DNA of 64,000 nucleotides from the NCBI GenBank assembly GCA_949752735.1, contig OX457052.1, forward strand, positions 12,829,537 through 12,893,536. The letters are read 5' to 3'. A model generated the notes under the pieces. The model worked only from the letters and a program-made list of their open reading frames with translations. It was not told the origin of the DNA and searched no databases. Origin of the DNA: Lumbricus terrestris (taxonomy: Eukaryota; Annelida; Clitellata; Crassiclitellata; Lumbricidae). Shown piece after piece: positions 11,956 through 23,825 of the stretch. How positions within the stretch are numbered: position 1 is the stretch's first letter; each line of letters starts with the position of its first letter. Both the position numbers and the translations under genes were made by a program.

Positions 11956-13436
11956 TGCACGACGACCTCACCCTAGGCGGAAGGGCGGGAACGGTCGCAG
12001 CCGATGTTGACTTCATAGAGAGAACGTGCTCCACTATGGGCCTGACACTTAATCGTTCCAAATGTGAGGTAATAGCACGTAACAACAACAACAACAACAA
12101 CACAGGATACGACTCGTTGAGAGAATTCAAACTAATTGATGTGGAAGAAGCCCAGCTACTCGGCGCCCCACTCTCATCGGGGAAAGCGCTGCAGCATTGT
12201 CTAGAAAACAGAACCAAAGAACTGGAGGAGAGTCTCAACAAATTAACGCTCATAGCCAGGCAGGACGCACTCCTGATTTTGAGAAGTTCGCTGGGTGCGC
12301 CTAAAATGATTTACACCCTCCGATGCCATCCCAGCGACAAACACCCCGAGTTGGAGACTTATGACACAACACTACGAAAAGGATTAGAAAGAATCCTGAA
12401 CATTTCCTTGAACGACATTCAGTGGACACAAGCCTCTTTGCCAATAAAGATGGGTGGTCTGGGTGTACGGAGAGCGTCTTCGCTGGCGCTTCCAGCCTTC
12501 CTGGCTTCAGCTGCAAGCACTCTCCCTCTCCAGACTCTCATTCTGAACTCTCTAAATCTCGAACCGGACATACACTTTCAATCCATGTCGTCCGAGTGGC
12601 GCTCCAAGTCGGATTTCGATGAGGCAGGAATCATTCCAACAAATCAGCAAGCATCATGGGACAAACCGTTGTTGGAGAAAACTGCGAAGACACTGCTTGA
12701 AAGCACAGTGGATGTGTATAACATCGCGCGACTAAAAGCAGTCTCATCACCACACGCTAGCGACTGGCTCCATGCGTTGCCGATAACTGCATGTGGTCTA
12801 CGACTGGACAACGAGGACGTTCGAGTGGCCGTCGGTTTACGACTTGGAGCCGCAATATGTGAACCACACACTTGCACCTGCGGAGCCCAAATTGACGCCA
12901 GAGGCAACCACGGCCTGTCCTGCTCTCTCGGCTTCGGTCGAATTGCTCGCCATAGCACCATCAACGACATTGTACACCGCTCCCTTTCAAAAGCAGGGAT
13001 CCCATCGTTAAAAGAACCGCCAGGTCTACTACGCACGGATGGCAGAAGACCAGACGGTCTGACCATGATTCCATGGCGTGCGGGTCGCCATCTTGTGTGG
13101 GACGCGACTGTAATTGATACTCTTGCTCCTTCATATCTCCAGGCCACGGCAACGACGGCGGGGGCTGCAGCCGAGATAGCAGCGGAAAGGAAAAACACCA
13201 AATACGCCGCTCTTCTAAACACACATTTCTTTGTCCCTCTAGCCCTTGAGACCTTAGGTCCAATTTGCTCTGATGGTCTTAACTTTTTGTCAGATTTAGG
13301 CCGCATCCTAACTTTGTCTTCTGGCGAACTGAGAGAGACCTGTTTTTTGCTGCAACGTCTCTCTATAACCGTTCAGCGCTTCAACTCGGTGGCCTTTCGA
13401 GGCACTTTAGCTGATCCGGTTCGTGAGGAGATATAA
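11956..13436 (+). pseudogene. RT C-terminal half with a candidate RLE-like domain (copy 1)
   Basis: The open frame covers the end of the RT (DDLTLGG), a thumb-like segment (GGLGVRRASSLALPAFLASA) and a C-terminal domain. That domain has a CCHC cluster, C-x-C-x9-H-x3-C, in CTCGAQIDARGNHGLSC. Next comes RPDG (Asp codon 13053-13055), then VWDAT (Asp codon 13101-13103). The CCHC followed by PD...D spacing resembles the restriction-like endonuclease of R2/R4-type elements. The family is common in invertebrate genomes and is usually annotated only as RT. The frame is intact from 11956 to the stop but lacks the RT N-terminus, so it cannot be functional. The endonuclease assignment is inference. Confidence 0.75.
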
Positions 13437-13521
13437 CAATAGATACTGATTCCCTTGTTTTTTGTACTTACTGTTACTGATGTTGTTTCTTGATGATATT
13501 AAAAGGATAATATTAAAAAAA

Positions 13522-13554
<33 letters not shown>
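11956..13554 (+). mobile_element. RT/RLE-like retroelement, copy 1 (5'-truncated)
   Basis: A non-LTR retroelement copy truncated inside the RT active-site region. Unique sequence starts at 11956 directly after AAT repeats, at DDLTLGG, which corresponds to FLDDLTLGG in copy 2. It runs to a TAA stop at 13434-13436, a short 3' UTR, A9 and a TAA/AAT run at 13521-13554, after which copy 2 begins at once. The 3' UTR differs from copies 2 and 3, so it belongs to another subfamily. Confidence 0.85.
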
Positions 13555-13555
<1 letters not shown>

Positions 13556-15582
13556 GTTTCTGTTATTACTGCTCTGATAAATCTCCTCTTGAGTGGGAAA
13601 TGCCCTACAGAAGTGTCTTCCATCCTTTTTGGTGGTACCCTCTTCGCTTTGCGAAAGAAGTCTGGCGGCCTACGTCCAATAGTAATTGGATATTGCTGGC
13701 GTAGGCTTGCTTCCAAATGTGCCAATGCCTACGCGCTTCCCCGAGTAACAGATTACCTTTCACCCAGACAGGTGGGTGTTGGGATCCCGGGTGGATGCGA
13801 GGCAGCAGTTCACGCAGCCAGGCGCTTTGTCGCAGACATGGAACATGGGTCCATACTGGTCAAATTGGATTTTTCCAATGCTTTTAACAGTCTATACAGA
13901 GACTGCATGTTGGCTTCAATTACTGACATTCTTCCAGAGCTGGCACCTTTCTGCCACTTGGCATATTCAGAGGCAACCGAATTAAAATATGGCAAGTTCA
14001 CCCTCATGTCTCAGGTTGGACCTCAGCAGGGAGATCCTCTGGGTCCACTCCTTTTTTGTCTCCCACTTCAACCTGTTCTCCTTAAGTTGCAATCTCCTCT
14101 CACACTAGGCTTCTTGGATGATCTGACACTGGGTGGAGTGGCTTCTGTGGTCGAGGCAGATTTAGAGATGATTGAACAAAGTTGTGCTGAACTTGGCCTA
14201 AATCTAAACCAGGCAAAATGTGAGGTGATCTCACACTCCACTCAAGTCCATACACATGGTTTGTTAGGGCACTTTTTGCATGTTGAACGGACTCTGCAAC
14301 ACTTCTGGAGGCCCCTTTATCTGCTTTGAAGGCCCTGCAGTCCACTCTCGAATCACGTATTGCTGAGCTGTCACTGGCTATGGAAAGACTGATGTTGATT
14401 TCTAGACATGATGCCTTGGTACTCCTGAGAAGCAGTCTTAGCTCACCTAAACTCCTTCACACTCTACGTTGCTTTCCTTGTTGTGGCCATCCTCTGCTGG
14501 ATGTTTATGACTCTCTTCTACAGAAAGGTCTTGTTTCCATCCTAAACATGTCTCTGTCTGAAGGTCAATGGCTACAAGCTTCTCTCCCCATCAAAGCTGG
14601 TGGACTTGGTATTCGTCGGGTGTCGTCGCTGGCCCTTCCTGCCTTTTTGGCTTCTGCTGCGGACACCCTACCACTCCAGTCCTCCATGCTAAGATGTCTG
14701 CAAATACCAACGGATCCAGATTACCAGGCATCGCTTGATCACTGGCAGAAAGAAACCACGATCATGATCCCTAATAACATCCACCTGCAAAAGCAAGCAT
14801 TCTGGGACAAGCCGCTTCTTGACAGGACTGTGAATGAGGTGCATGCTTCAGCCAACGATGCCTACAATCAGGCACGTTTGAAGGCGGTTTCTGCCCCACA
14901 TTCTGGTGACTGGTTATTTGCACTGCCAATAACAGCTTGTGGCTTGAGACTGGACAATGAGGCTATCAGAATTGCAGTTGGCCTCCGCCTTGGAGCCATA
15001 TTATGCGAGCCACATACTTGTGCATGCGGCACTCTGGTTGCTGCCGATGGCTCACATGGACTCTCATGCACCCTTGGCCCCGGTCGCATAGCTCGACATG
15101 GTGTCTTAAATGATCTCATATGGCGCAGTCTTACTCGTGCTGGTTTTCCTACCGTTAAGGAACCACCTGGTCTTTCTCGAAGTGATGGCAAGAGACCAGA
15201 CGGTCTCACTCTAATTCCCTGGCGTTCTGGTCGTAGCCTAATATGGGATGCCACAGTGACCGATACTTTGGCTGCTTCATACTTGCCAGCAACTTCAGTT
15301 ACTGCAGGTGCTGCTGCAGAGCTAGCAGCTGTAAGAAAAGAAGCGAAATACAGAGCACTCCTTGCAACTCATGAGTTTGTTCCTTTAGCCCTCGAAACTC
15401 TTGGCCCCATCAATAGCACTGGTCTTTCTTTCATTTCTGATCTTGGTCGCAACCTTACTCGGATTTCCGGAGACCCGAGAGAAACTAGCCACCTTTTCCA
15501 ACGGCTTTCAATTACCATTCAGCGATTCAACGCCGTTGCCTACCACAGCACTTTTGACTTGCCAGAATTGGATGAAGCGTAG
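13555..15582 (+). pseudogene. RT with candidate RLE-like domain (copy 2), one frameshift
   Basis: RT motifs in order: GLRPIVIG near 13665-13690, KLDFSNAF near 13863-13886 (catalytic Asp of box A), PQQGDPLGPLLF near 14020-14055 (box B), and FLDDLTLGG near 14111-14137 (box C). A single frameshift lies near 14290-14305; the shifted frame resumes LLEAPLSALKALQSTLE. The 418-residue downstream piece contains GGLGIRRVSSLALPAFLASA, the CCHC cluster CACGTLVAADGSHGLSC, RPDG (Asp 15199-15201) and IWDAT (Asp 15247-15249). It aligns with copy 1 along its length. The RT N-terminus and any upstream DNA-binding motifs are missing. Confidence 0.85.
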
Positions 15583-15700
15583 CCGTTCCAGAACCCACCA
15601 ACTAACAGTCTCCGGACAATTTCTTGCTTCCTGAGGGATTAGAACTACCTCGGTTAAAAAAAAAAAAAAATAATAATAATAATAATAATAATAATAATTT
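13555..15700 (+). mobile_element. RT/RLE-like retroelement, copy 2 (5'-truncated, longer)
   Basis: Starts at 13555 immediately after the AAT run that ends copy 1, so the two are head to tail and separated only by microsatellite. It holds most of the RT and the whole C-terminal domain. The 3' UTR (15583-15654) has CCTGAGGGAT...ACCTCGG as in copy 3, then about A15 and a TAA run to about 15700. Confidence 0.9.
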
Positions 15701-15990
15701 TTAATAAAAATAACCTTGCTACTGCAACTACTACTACTACTATTACTGCCGCTGCTGCTACAGTTACTGCTACTACTACTACTACTGCTACTACTACTGC
15801 TAATAATAATAATTAATAATAGCAATAGTAATAATAATAGTTGGTGCCATTTCAGATGCTTTTTATTCTGTTTCTAATTAATATTAAAATCCCTTAGCAA
15901 TCCTAAATACTTCGTGGCAATTAAAAAATTAAATAAAACAAAAAATACAACTGCAACAACAACGACAACAGCAATAATAATAATGATAAT
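15701..15990. repeat. ACT/AAT/AAC trinucleotide mixture
   Basis: TACTACTACT, GCTGCT and AATAAT tracts with a short unique stretch at 15840-15950. No gene. Confidence 0.8.
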
Positions 15991-17915
15991 CTTCCTCCTT
16001 TCCTATTCCTCCTCTTCCTCTTCTTCGACCTCTTCTTTGACTTCCTCTTCCTCTTTCCGACTCTTCCTCGTCCTCCTCTTCCTCGTCCTCCCCTACGCTT
16101 ATTCTTCTCCTTCTCTTCCTCTTTCTCCTTCTTTCCCATTCCTCCTCTTCCTCTTTCCTTTCCTCTTCCTCCTCTTTCTCCTTCTTCTTATTTCTCCTCT
16201 TTCTCTTCTTTCTTATTTCTCCTCTTTCTCTTCTTCCACCTCTTCTCCGACTTCCTCTTCCTCCTTTTCCTACTCGTCCTCGTCCTCCTCTTCCTCGTCC
16301 TCCCCTCCGCTTATTCTTCTCCTCCTCTTTCCTCTCCTCCTCCTCCTCTTCCTCCTTCTTTCCTATTCCTCCTCTTCATCTTCTCCCACCTCTTCTTCGA
16401 CTTCCTCTTCCTCCCTTTCTAACTCTTCCTCGTCCTCCTCTTCCTCGTCCTCCCCTCCGCTTATTCTTCTCCTCTTCCTCTTTCTCCTTCTTTCCCATTC
16501 CTCCTCTTCCTCTTTCCTTTCCTCTTCCTCCTCTTCCTCCTTTTCTATTCTTTCTCTTCCTCTTCTTCCACCTCTTCTTCGACTTCCTCTTCCTCCTTTT
16601 CCTACTCGTCCTCGTCCTCCTCTTCCTCGTCCTCCCCTCCGCTTATTCTTCTCCTCCTCTTCCTCTTTCCTCTCCTCCTCCTCCTCTTCCTTCTTCTTTC
16701 CTATTCCTCCTCTTCCTCTTCTTCCACCTCTTCTTCGACTTCCTCTTTCTCCTTTTCCTACTTTTCCTCGTCCTCCTCTTCCTCGTCCTCCCCTCCGCTT
16801 ATTCTTCTCCTCTTCCTCCTTCTGTCCTATTCCTCCTCTTTCCTTTCTTTCTCTTCCTCTTCCTCCTTCTTTCCTATTCCTCCTTTTCCTCTTCTTCCAC
16901 CTCTTCTTCGACTTCTTCTTCCTCCTTTTCCTACTCCTCCTCGTCCTCCTCTTCCTCGTCCTCTCCTCCGCTTGTTCTTTTCCTCCTCTTCCTCTTCCTC
17001 CTTCTTTCCTATTCCTCCTCTTCCTCTTCTTCCACCTCTTATTCGACTTCCTCTTCCTCCTTTTCCTGCTCTTCCTCGTCCTCCTCTTCCTCGTCCTCCC
17101 CTCCACTTATTCTTCTCCTCCTCTTCCTCCTTCTTTCCTATTCCTCCTCTTTCCTTTCCTCCTCTTCCTCCTTCTTTCCTATTCCTCCTTTCCACTTCTT
17201 CCACCTCTTATTCGACTTCCTCTTCCTCCTTTTCCTACTCTTCCTCGTCCTCCTCTTCCTCGTCCTCCCCTCCGCTTGTTCTTTTCCTCCTCTTCCTCTT
17301 TCTCCTTCTTTCCTATTCCTCCTCTTCCTCTTCTTCCACCTCTCATTCGACTTCCTCTTCCTCCTTTTCCTACTCTTCCTCGTCCTCCTCTTCCTCGTCC
17401 TCCCCTCCGCTTATTCTTCTCCTCCTCTTCCTCTTCCTCCTTCTGTCCTATTCTTCCTCTTCCTCTTTCCTTTCCTCCTCTTCCTCTTCTTCCTTCTCTC
17501 CTATTCCTCCTCTTCCTCTCCTTCCACCTCCTCCTTGCTTCCTCTTTCTTCTTTTCCTCCATCCACCTCCACTTCCTCCTTTTCCTCATTGTCCTCCTCT
17601 TTCTCTTCCTCCTCCTTCTCCTCATCTTATTCCTCCGTTTCTTTTCTTTCCTCTTCTTGTTCCTCATGCTCTTCCTCCCCTCTTCTCATTCTTTTTCTTC
17701 TCTTCCTCCTCTTCTTCCACTTCCTTTCCTCGTCCTTCTCGTCCTTCTCGTCTTCCTCCTCTTTAGCCCTCTTCCACCACCTCCTCCTCCTCTTCTACCT
17801 CCTCCTCTTTCTCTCTTCATCCTTTCCTAGCTCCTCTTCCTCCTCCTCCTCCTTCTCGTCCTCCTCCTCCTCTTCCTCTTTACTTCCTCTTCCTCTTTCA
17901 GTCCTTCCCCTCCCC
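15991..17915. repeat. 1.9-kb polypyrimidine tract with higher-order units
   Basis: Nearly pure C/T on the plus strand. A recognisable block (CCACCTCTTCTTCGACTTCC ... CTCGTCCTCCCCTCCGCTT) recurs several times at roughly 150-250 bp, so the tract grew by segmental duplication. Ser/Leu/Pro frames on the plus strand and Lys/Arg/Glu frames on the minus strand are compositional. Such tracts can form triplex DNA. Confidence 0.9.
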
Positions 17916-18665
17916 GTCGTATCTTCCCATCGACAATAAAAATTATAGGCCATTTTAATCATTGTGAACAGACTGAAAATAATATGCGTGGACTGACTGA
18001 AGTTGCACTGAGCCATGCTGTATCTTACAGATGAAAATGCTCAGACAAAAGTTAAAAACATATTTGCCTCAAATTGACTTTTGATAATATATCGGAATTT
18101 TAAAGACAACTTACTGTATACCGTACCTTGATTTCTTGTTGTCAACTTTAAGTCAGAAGAACGACTTTTGGCAGTTCGACGACGTGGGTGTTCAGTAGGC
18201 CTACAGCTAGTATAGGCCTATCTTTTAATATACGGACTCGGAAATTTGCGTCGCTTTATACGTGTATGTGCTTAATGTTTAAACAGTGAGCACTGACGAC
18301 TAAGATGACACGGAGTCTGCCATGAAATCAGATTAGACACACAGCCTCAATATCCGAGCTCTGCCCAGATCAGATTATTAGCCGTAGTTTAATGATCATG
18401 GCAGTCGGCCAAGCGTGCATTTCAGGAACCCCGTTACAGATGCGCTTCTATACTGGGAAATGAGTTCAGGGCGATAACCCTGTGGTTCAAGCAAGAGATC
18501 CACAATTACCCCGCTGTGCGGTGAGCCCGCTGCAACAGAGGGTGTGTGTGTCATTAAGAATCATCGGCTTTGATTCAGCCCTGCCCAAAGACTTTGAATC
18601 CATCCGGTGTCTGTAATTTATAACGACGTTATCTGTACCGTAAACACACTAAACAACCTACATGT
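17916..18665. other. unassigned unique sequence
   Basis: About 750 bp of non-repetitive sequence between two repeat arrays. No domain or exon is recognisable. Confidence 0.5.
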
Positions 18666-18720
18666 ATACATAGGCGTGTGTGTGTGTGTGTGTCTGTGTG
18701 TGCGTGTATTTGTGTGTGTG

Positions 18721-18755
<35 letters not shown>

Positions 18756-18985
18756 GTGAGAACAGGTGTGTGAATAGGTGTGTGAATGGGTGTGTGTATG
18801 TTTGCTTGCTCGTGTGCTTGTGTAGGTGCGTGTTTGTGTAGGTATGCGTAGGTGTGTGTGTATACGAGTGTGCTTGTGTAGGTGCGTGTTTGTGTAGGTA
18901 TGCGTAGGTGTCTGTGTATACGAGTGTGCGTGTTTGTGTATATATATGTGTGACTGTGTGTGCATGTTTGCGTGCTTATGTGACC
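18666..18985. repeat. GT-rich repeat with duplicated ~70-bp block
   Basis: GT runs followed by two near-copies of a block containing GTGCTTGTGTAGGTGCGTGT and GTAGGTATGCGTAGGTGT (about 18818-18930). Confidence 0.9.
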
Positions 18986-19067
18986 TGTCTGTGTATGTGT
19001 ATGTGCGTGTTTGTGGAGGTTATGTAATTGTGAGTGTTTGTTTTCTTATCTGTGTGCGTATGTTGTT

Positions 19068-21102
19068 GAGACGGAGAAGGAGAAAGACACGGACGCGGAC
19101 ACGGACACGGAGACCGAGAAGGACACGGACACGGAGACGGAGAAGGACACGGACACGGAGACAGAGAAGGACACGGAGACGGAGAAGGAGAAGGACACGG
19201 ACGCGGAGACAGAGAAGGACACGGACACGGAGACAGAGAAGGACACGGAGACGGAGAAGGACACGGACACGGAGACAGAGAAGGACACGGACACGAAGAC
19301 GGAGACGGAGAAGAACACGGACACGGACATGGAGACGGAGACGGAGAAGGACACGGTCACGGAGACGGAGACGGAGAAGGACACGGACACGGAGACACAG
19401 AAGGACACGGACACGGAGACAGAGACGGAGACGGAGAAGGACACGGACACGGAGACAGAGAAGGACACGGACACGGAGACAGAGGCGGAGACGGAGAAGG
19501 ACACGGACACGGACATGGAGACGGAGACGGAGACGGAGAAGGACACGGACACGGAGACAGAGAAGGACACGGACACGGAGACAGAGACGGAGACGGAGAA
19601 GGACACGGACATGGAGACAGAGACGGAGACGGAGAAGGACACGGAGACGTACATGGAGACGGAGACGGAGACGGAGAAGGACACGGACACGGAGACAGAG
19701 AAGGACACGGACACGGAGACAGAGACGGAGACGGAGAAGGACACGGACATGGAGACGGAGACGGAGACGGAGAAGGACACGGACACGGAGACAGAGAAGG
19801 ACACGGACACGGAGAAAGAGACGGAGACAGAGAAGGACACGGACACGGACATGGAGACGGAGACGGAGACGGAGATGGACACGGAGACAGAGAAAGACAC
19901 GGACACGGAGACAGAGACGGAGACAAAGAAGGACACGGGCACGGAGCGGAGACAGAGACGGAGACGGAGAAGGACACGGACACGGACATGGAGACGGAGA
20001 CAGAGAAGGACACGGACACGGTGACAGAGAAGGACACGGACACGGAGACAGAGACGGAGACGGAGAAGGACACGGACACGGAGACAGAGAAGAACACGGA
20101 CACGGAGACAGAGACGGAGAAGGACACGGAGACAGAGAAGGACACGGACACGGAGACAGAGACGGAGACGGAGAAGGACACGGACACGGAGACAGAGAAG
20201 GACACGGTCACGGACATGGAGACGGAGACAGAGAAGGACACGGACACGGAGACAGAGAAGGACACGGACACGGAGACAGAGACGGAGACGGAGAAGGACA
20301 CGGACACGGAGACAGAGAAGAACACGGACACGGAGACAGAGACGGAGAAGGACACGGAGACAGAGAAGGACACGGACACGGAGACAGAGACGGAGACGGA
20401 GAAGGACACGGACACGGAGACAGAGAAGGACACGGACACGGACATGGAGACGGAGACGGAGACGGAGACGGACACGGTCACGGACATGGAGACGGAGACA
20501 GAGACGGAGACGGAGAAGGACATGGACACGGAGACAGAGGAGGACACGGACACGGAGACAGAGAAGGACACGGACACGGACACGGACACGGAGACAGAGA
20601 CGGAGACGGAGAAGGACACGGACACGGAGACAGAGACGGAGACGGAGAAGGACACGTAGACAGAGAAGGACACGGACACGGAGACAGAGACGGAGACGGA
20701 GAAGGACACGGAGACAGAGAAGGACAGGGACACGGAGACGGAGACGGAGAAGGACACGGAGACAGAGAAGGACACGGACACGGAGACAGAGACGGAGACG
20801 GAGACGGAGAAGGACACGGACACGGACATGGAGACGGAGACGGAGAAGGACACGGTCACGGACATGGAGACGGAGACGGAGAAGGACACGGTCACGGACA
20901 TGGAGACGGAGACGGAGAAGGACACGGTCACGGACATGGAGACGGAGACGGAGAAGGATACGGACACGGAGACCGAAAAGGACACGAACACGGAGACAGA
21001 GAAGGACACGGAGACAGAGACGGAGACGGCGACGGAGAAGAACACGGACACGGACATGGAGACGGAGACGGAGAAGGACACAGACACGGAGACGGAGACA
21101 GA
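19068..21102. repeat. 2-kb hexanucleotide-based array (GACACG/GACGGA/GACAGA/GAGAAG)
   Basis: The array is built almost wholly from six-base words (GGACAC, GGAGAC, AGAGAC, GGAGAA, GGACAT) in varying order, with larger blocks repeated. Six is a multiple of three, so the frames stay open for hundreds of codons on both strands (Arg/Thr, Asp/Thr/Glu and Gly/His/Asp/Arg on plus; Ser/Val, Arg/Leu/Val and Ser/Pro/Cys on minus). Several frames being open at once argues against selection on any one protein. A few phase slips occur near 19945-19955. Confidence 0.9.
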
Positions 21103-21121
21103 CGAACAGGAGGATATGGAG

Positions 21122-21240
21122 TAGGAGAACGAGGAGGAGGAAGAAGAAGTGTTGGATTAAGAGGAAGAGGAGTAAAGGGTAGCGGGACGGGAGAAGAATG
21201 GAAACGGGAGGTGGAGGCAGAGGAGGAGGACGATAGGACA
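21122..21240. repeat. short GGA-rich purine stretch
   Basis: AGGAGGAGGAAGAAG-type sequence bridging the hexamer array and the TATG repeats. Confidence 0.7.
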
Positions 21241-21270
21241 AGGACAAACACATGCGCACATATGCACATG

Positions 21271-21295
21271 TACATGTGTATGTATGTGTGTATGC

Positions 21296-21328
<33 letters not shown>

Positions 21329-21670
21329 TGTATGTATGTATGTATGTATGTATGTATGTATGTATGTATGTATGTATGCATGCATGTATGTATGTATGTA
21401 TGTATGTATGTATGTATATATGTATGTATGTATGTATATACATTATGTATGTATGCACTGTGCATGTATGTATGTATGTATGTATGTATGTATGTATGTA
21501 TGTATGTATGTATGTATGTGTTTATGTATGTATGTATGTATGTATGTATGTATGTATGTATGTATGTATGTATGTATGTATGTATGTATGTATGTATGTA
21601 TGTATGTATGTATGTATGTATGTATGTATGTAGGTATGTATATATGTATATGTGTATGAATGTATGTATG

Positions 21671-21709
<39 letters not shown>

Positions 21710-21712
21710 TTA
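21271..21712. repeat. TATG tetranucleotide repeat, then TA and TG runs
   Basis: Long TATG runs with interruptions near 21378, 21436-21462 and 21520, then TATATA (21670-21692) and TGTGTG. Confidence 0.95.
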
Positions 21713-21826
21713 GGTGTGTGTAGGTCAATATATTTCAGGAAACTATTCTAAATTAATACGCTTTGTTGGATATGTGCGTGTAAAATACCACTTTTTATCA
21801 GGTTTATAAGAGCGCATCACAGGGTT

Positions 21827-21902
21827 GGTTGAGATCTCCACTGGAGACCCGGTAAACACCCATGGGTGGGGCTCAAAACACGGGAGGGTGGAGATTTCAA
21901 CC
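21827..21902. other. imperfect inverted repeat
   Basis: GGTTGAGATCTCCAC (21827-21841) pairs with GTGGAGATTTCAACC (21888-21902), one mismatch, 46-bp spacer. It could be a small fold-back element. Confidence 0.6.
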
Positions 21903-22731
21903 AGCTCAACACGGATTCTGCTAACAGTGTACGGCAAAGCACTCAGCGGCCATGTAAATGTATTCGATGCCTTTTCTTAAGTCCAAACTGTCCTTTATAT
22001 CTATCTATATAGGGCTAGGTATACATACAGCCCCGCGGCAATTAAGGGGCAAGGAGATGTATTAAAACGCACCGAAGACCACTGTATACCGATCGCACGC
22101 TGCGAAAGTTAACTCCACAAGACAGCAATCACAGAGCTATAGCGCGAGGATGCATAAATGAAGATATCACCCTGCATGCAGTCACCGCCATGGAATTCAT
22201 TTTGACACCCGCGCTGGGCAAATAATGACCGTTTTAACAAAAATGCATGTATAATTATATACAGTATAATATATAGTATATATACAGTATATATATATAT
22301 AGGCCTATATATATCTTATATATCTTTTCATTTTTTTCCCTTCAAAAAAGCTTTGTTGTTGCTCGCTGCTGTCGCAAACGCATGTATACACGTTTAACAC
22401 GTGCATTGTTATGAATGGCGCTATAATATACATGGACCCAATGACTTAAATGGTGTATAATTATGTTAGGAACACCTGCAGCGGGTTGCAGTCCTATACA
22501 CTATATATCGATTTGAAAGAGCTTGATTTACACCTCAGCACCGAAATATGTATAGGCCTATACACACGATCCATACGGAAATATATGCCTCCGAGATTGG
22601 CGATAAGTTGACACCAAAAAACCAGTTTTAATGCATGCTTGCCTCGATATACAATAGTCTGTGCCTAAACTTATCTGAGCGCGATACGCATGGCTAAGTG
22701 TTGACTAATGGAATACAGAGGTTCGAACTCC

Positions 22732-22733
<2 letters not shown>
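21903..22733. other. unassigned AT-rich sequence
   Basis: No gene is visible. It contains TATAGGCCTATA-type palindromes and TATATA runs near 22250-22330. Confidence 0.5.

Positions 22734-22812
<79 letters not shown>
22734..22812. repeat. TA dinucleotide repeat
   Basis: About 39 uninterrupted AT units just upstream of a cluster of transposons that insert at TA. Confidence 0.97.
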
Positions 22813-22814
<2 letters not shown>

Positions 22815-22848
22815 GAGATATCGAGCCCCACAAATTCGCCTGTGTATA

Positions 22849-23819
22849 CACGGTGGGCCAAAAAAAACACCTAGTTTTTTTGCCAATATCTTGGCCAAAA
22901 GTAAGAATTTCGAAATGAAATTTTACAGTCCTAAAGACAATTCATATTTACACATGATGGTCAGATTTCATCAAAATATTTCAAACACAACAAAAGTGAT
23001 ACCACTTTTAGCGAGGCCACCCACCGTTTTTTGACGATTCAAAAACGAAACGCAACAAAAAGTAACAAAAACACGATTTTATTAGTCTCATCTCAAATAA
23101 CTGTTGTCAAATGAACTTGGTAGTGCTTCACAACTTGTGTTCAATGTGCCCACCACCAGTGCCAAAACTTCTTTTGAGTCTCTTTGCAAATTTCTTGATG
23201 GACCTGTTGATTAATCTGACAGATTCCTTATTTACCAATTTGATTGTCATCTTGCTAAGTGACTTCTCAGTGACGCGCAGCTACGCTGGTGCCCTGTTTC
23301 TTTTTTAAAAAGTAGTAATAATGATCATCTGGCAATATCAAGGCTATATTATACCAATTATTTGAGATGAGAGAAAAATAGTGTTTTGTCACGTTTTTTT
23401 TTGCTTTTCGTTTTTGAATCGTCAAAAAAACGGTGGGTGACCTCCCTAAAAGTGCTATAACTTTTGTTCTCTTTGAAATATTTTGATGGAGTCTGACCAT
23501 CATGTGCGGATATGAATTGTCTTTAAGCCTGTAAAATTTCATTTCGATATTTTTACTTTTGGCCAAGATATTGGCCAGAATAATTAAATTGGCTTTTTGT
23601 TACTTTTTGTTGCGTCGCGTTTTTAAATCGTCAAAAACTATGGGTGACCTCACTAAAAGTGGTGTAACTTTTGTTGTGTTTGAAATATTTTGATGAAATC
23701 TGAACATCATGTGTGAATATGAATTATCTTTAAGACTGTAAAATTTCATTTCGAAATTCTTACTTTTGGCCAAGATATTGACAACAAACCTAGGGAGGTT
23801 CTTTTTTTGGCGCATCCTG
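22849..23819 (-). mobile_element. mariner-type element A with long, duplicated inverted arms
   Basis: Bounded by CACGGTGGGCCAAAAAAA (left) and a right end whose reverse complement reads CAGGATGCGCCAAAAAAAG, each next to TA. The left arm (22849-about 23070) is complementary to two tandem right arms (about 23392-23575 and 23605-23819). Shared arm motifs include GCCAAGATATTG and TTTGAAATATTTTGATG. Between the arms is a minus-strand transposase C-terminus. The doubled arm suggests internal duplication or nested insertion of a related copy. Confidence 0.8.
23128..23265 (-). pseudogene. mariner transposase C-terminal remnant
   Basis: The minus-strand frame ends RSFGTGGGHIEHKL and a TGA stop at 23128-23130. 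A GGHIEH C-terminus is typical of mariner-group transposases, and element B ends similarly (GGHIEHDF). The catalytic region is absent. Confidence 0.65.
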
Positions 23820-23825
23820 TATATA

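Noticed and set aside
15914..17830. 638-codon Ser/Leu/Pro-rich frame
   Set aside because: Polypyrimidine tract; no domain, and overlapping frames are also open.
18934..21633. 899-codon frame read as a protein (Arg/Thr-rich, then Gly/His/Asp-rich, then Cys/Met/Tyr-rich)
   Set aside because: It is the hexanucleotide array plus TATG repeats. Other frames on both strands are equally open, and composition fully explains it.
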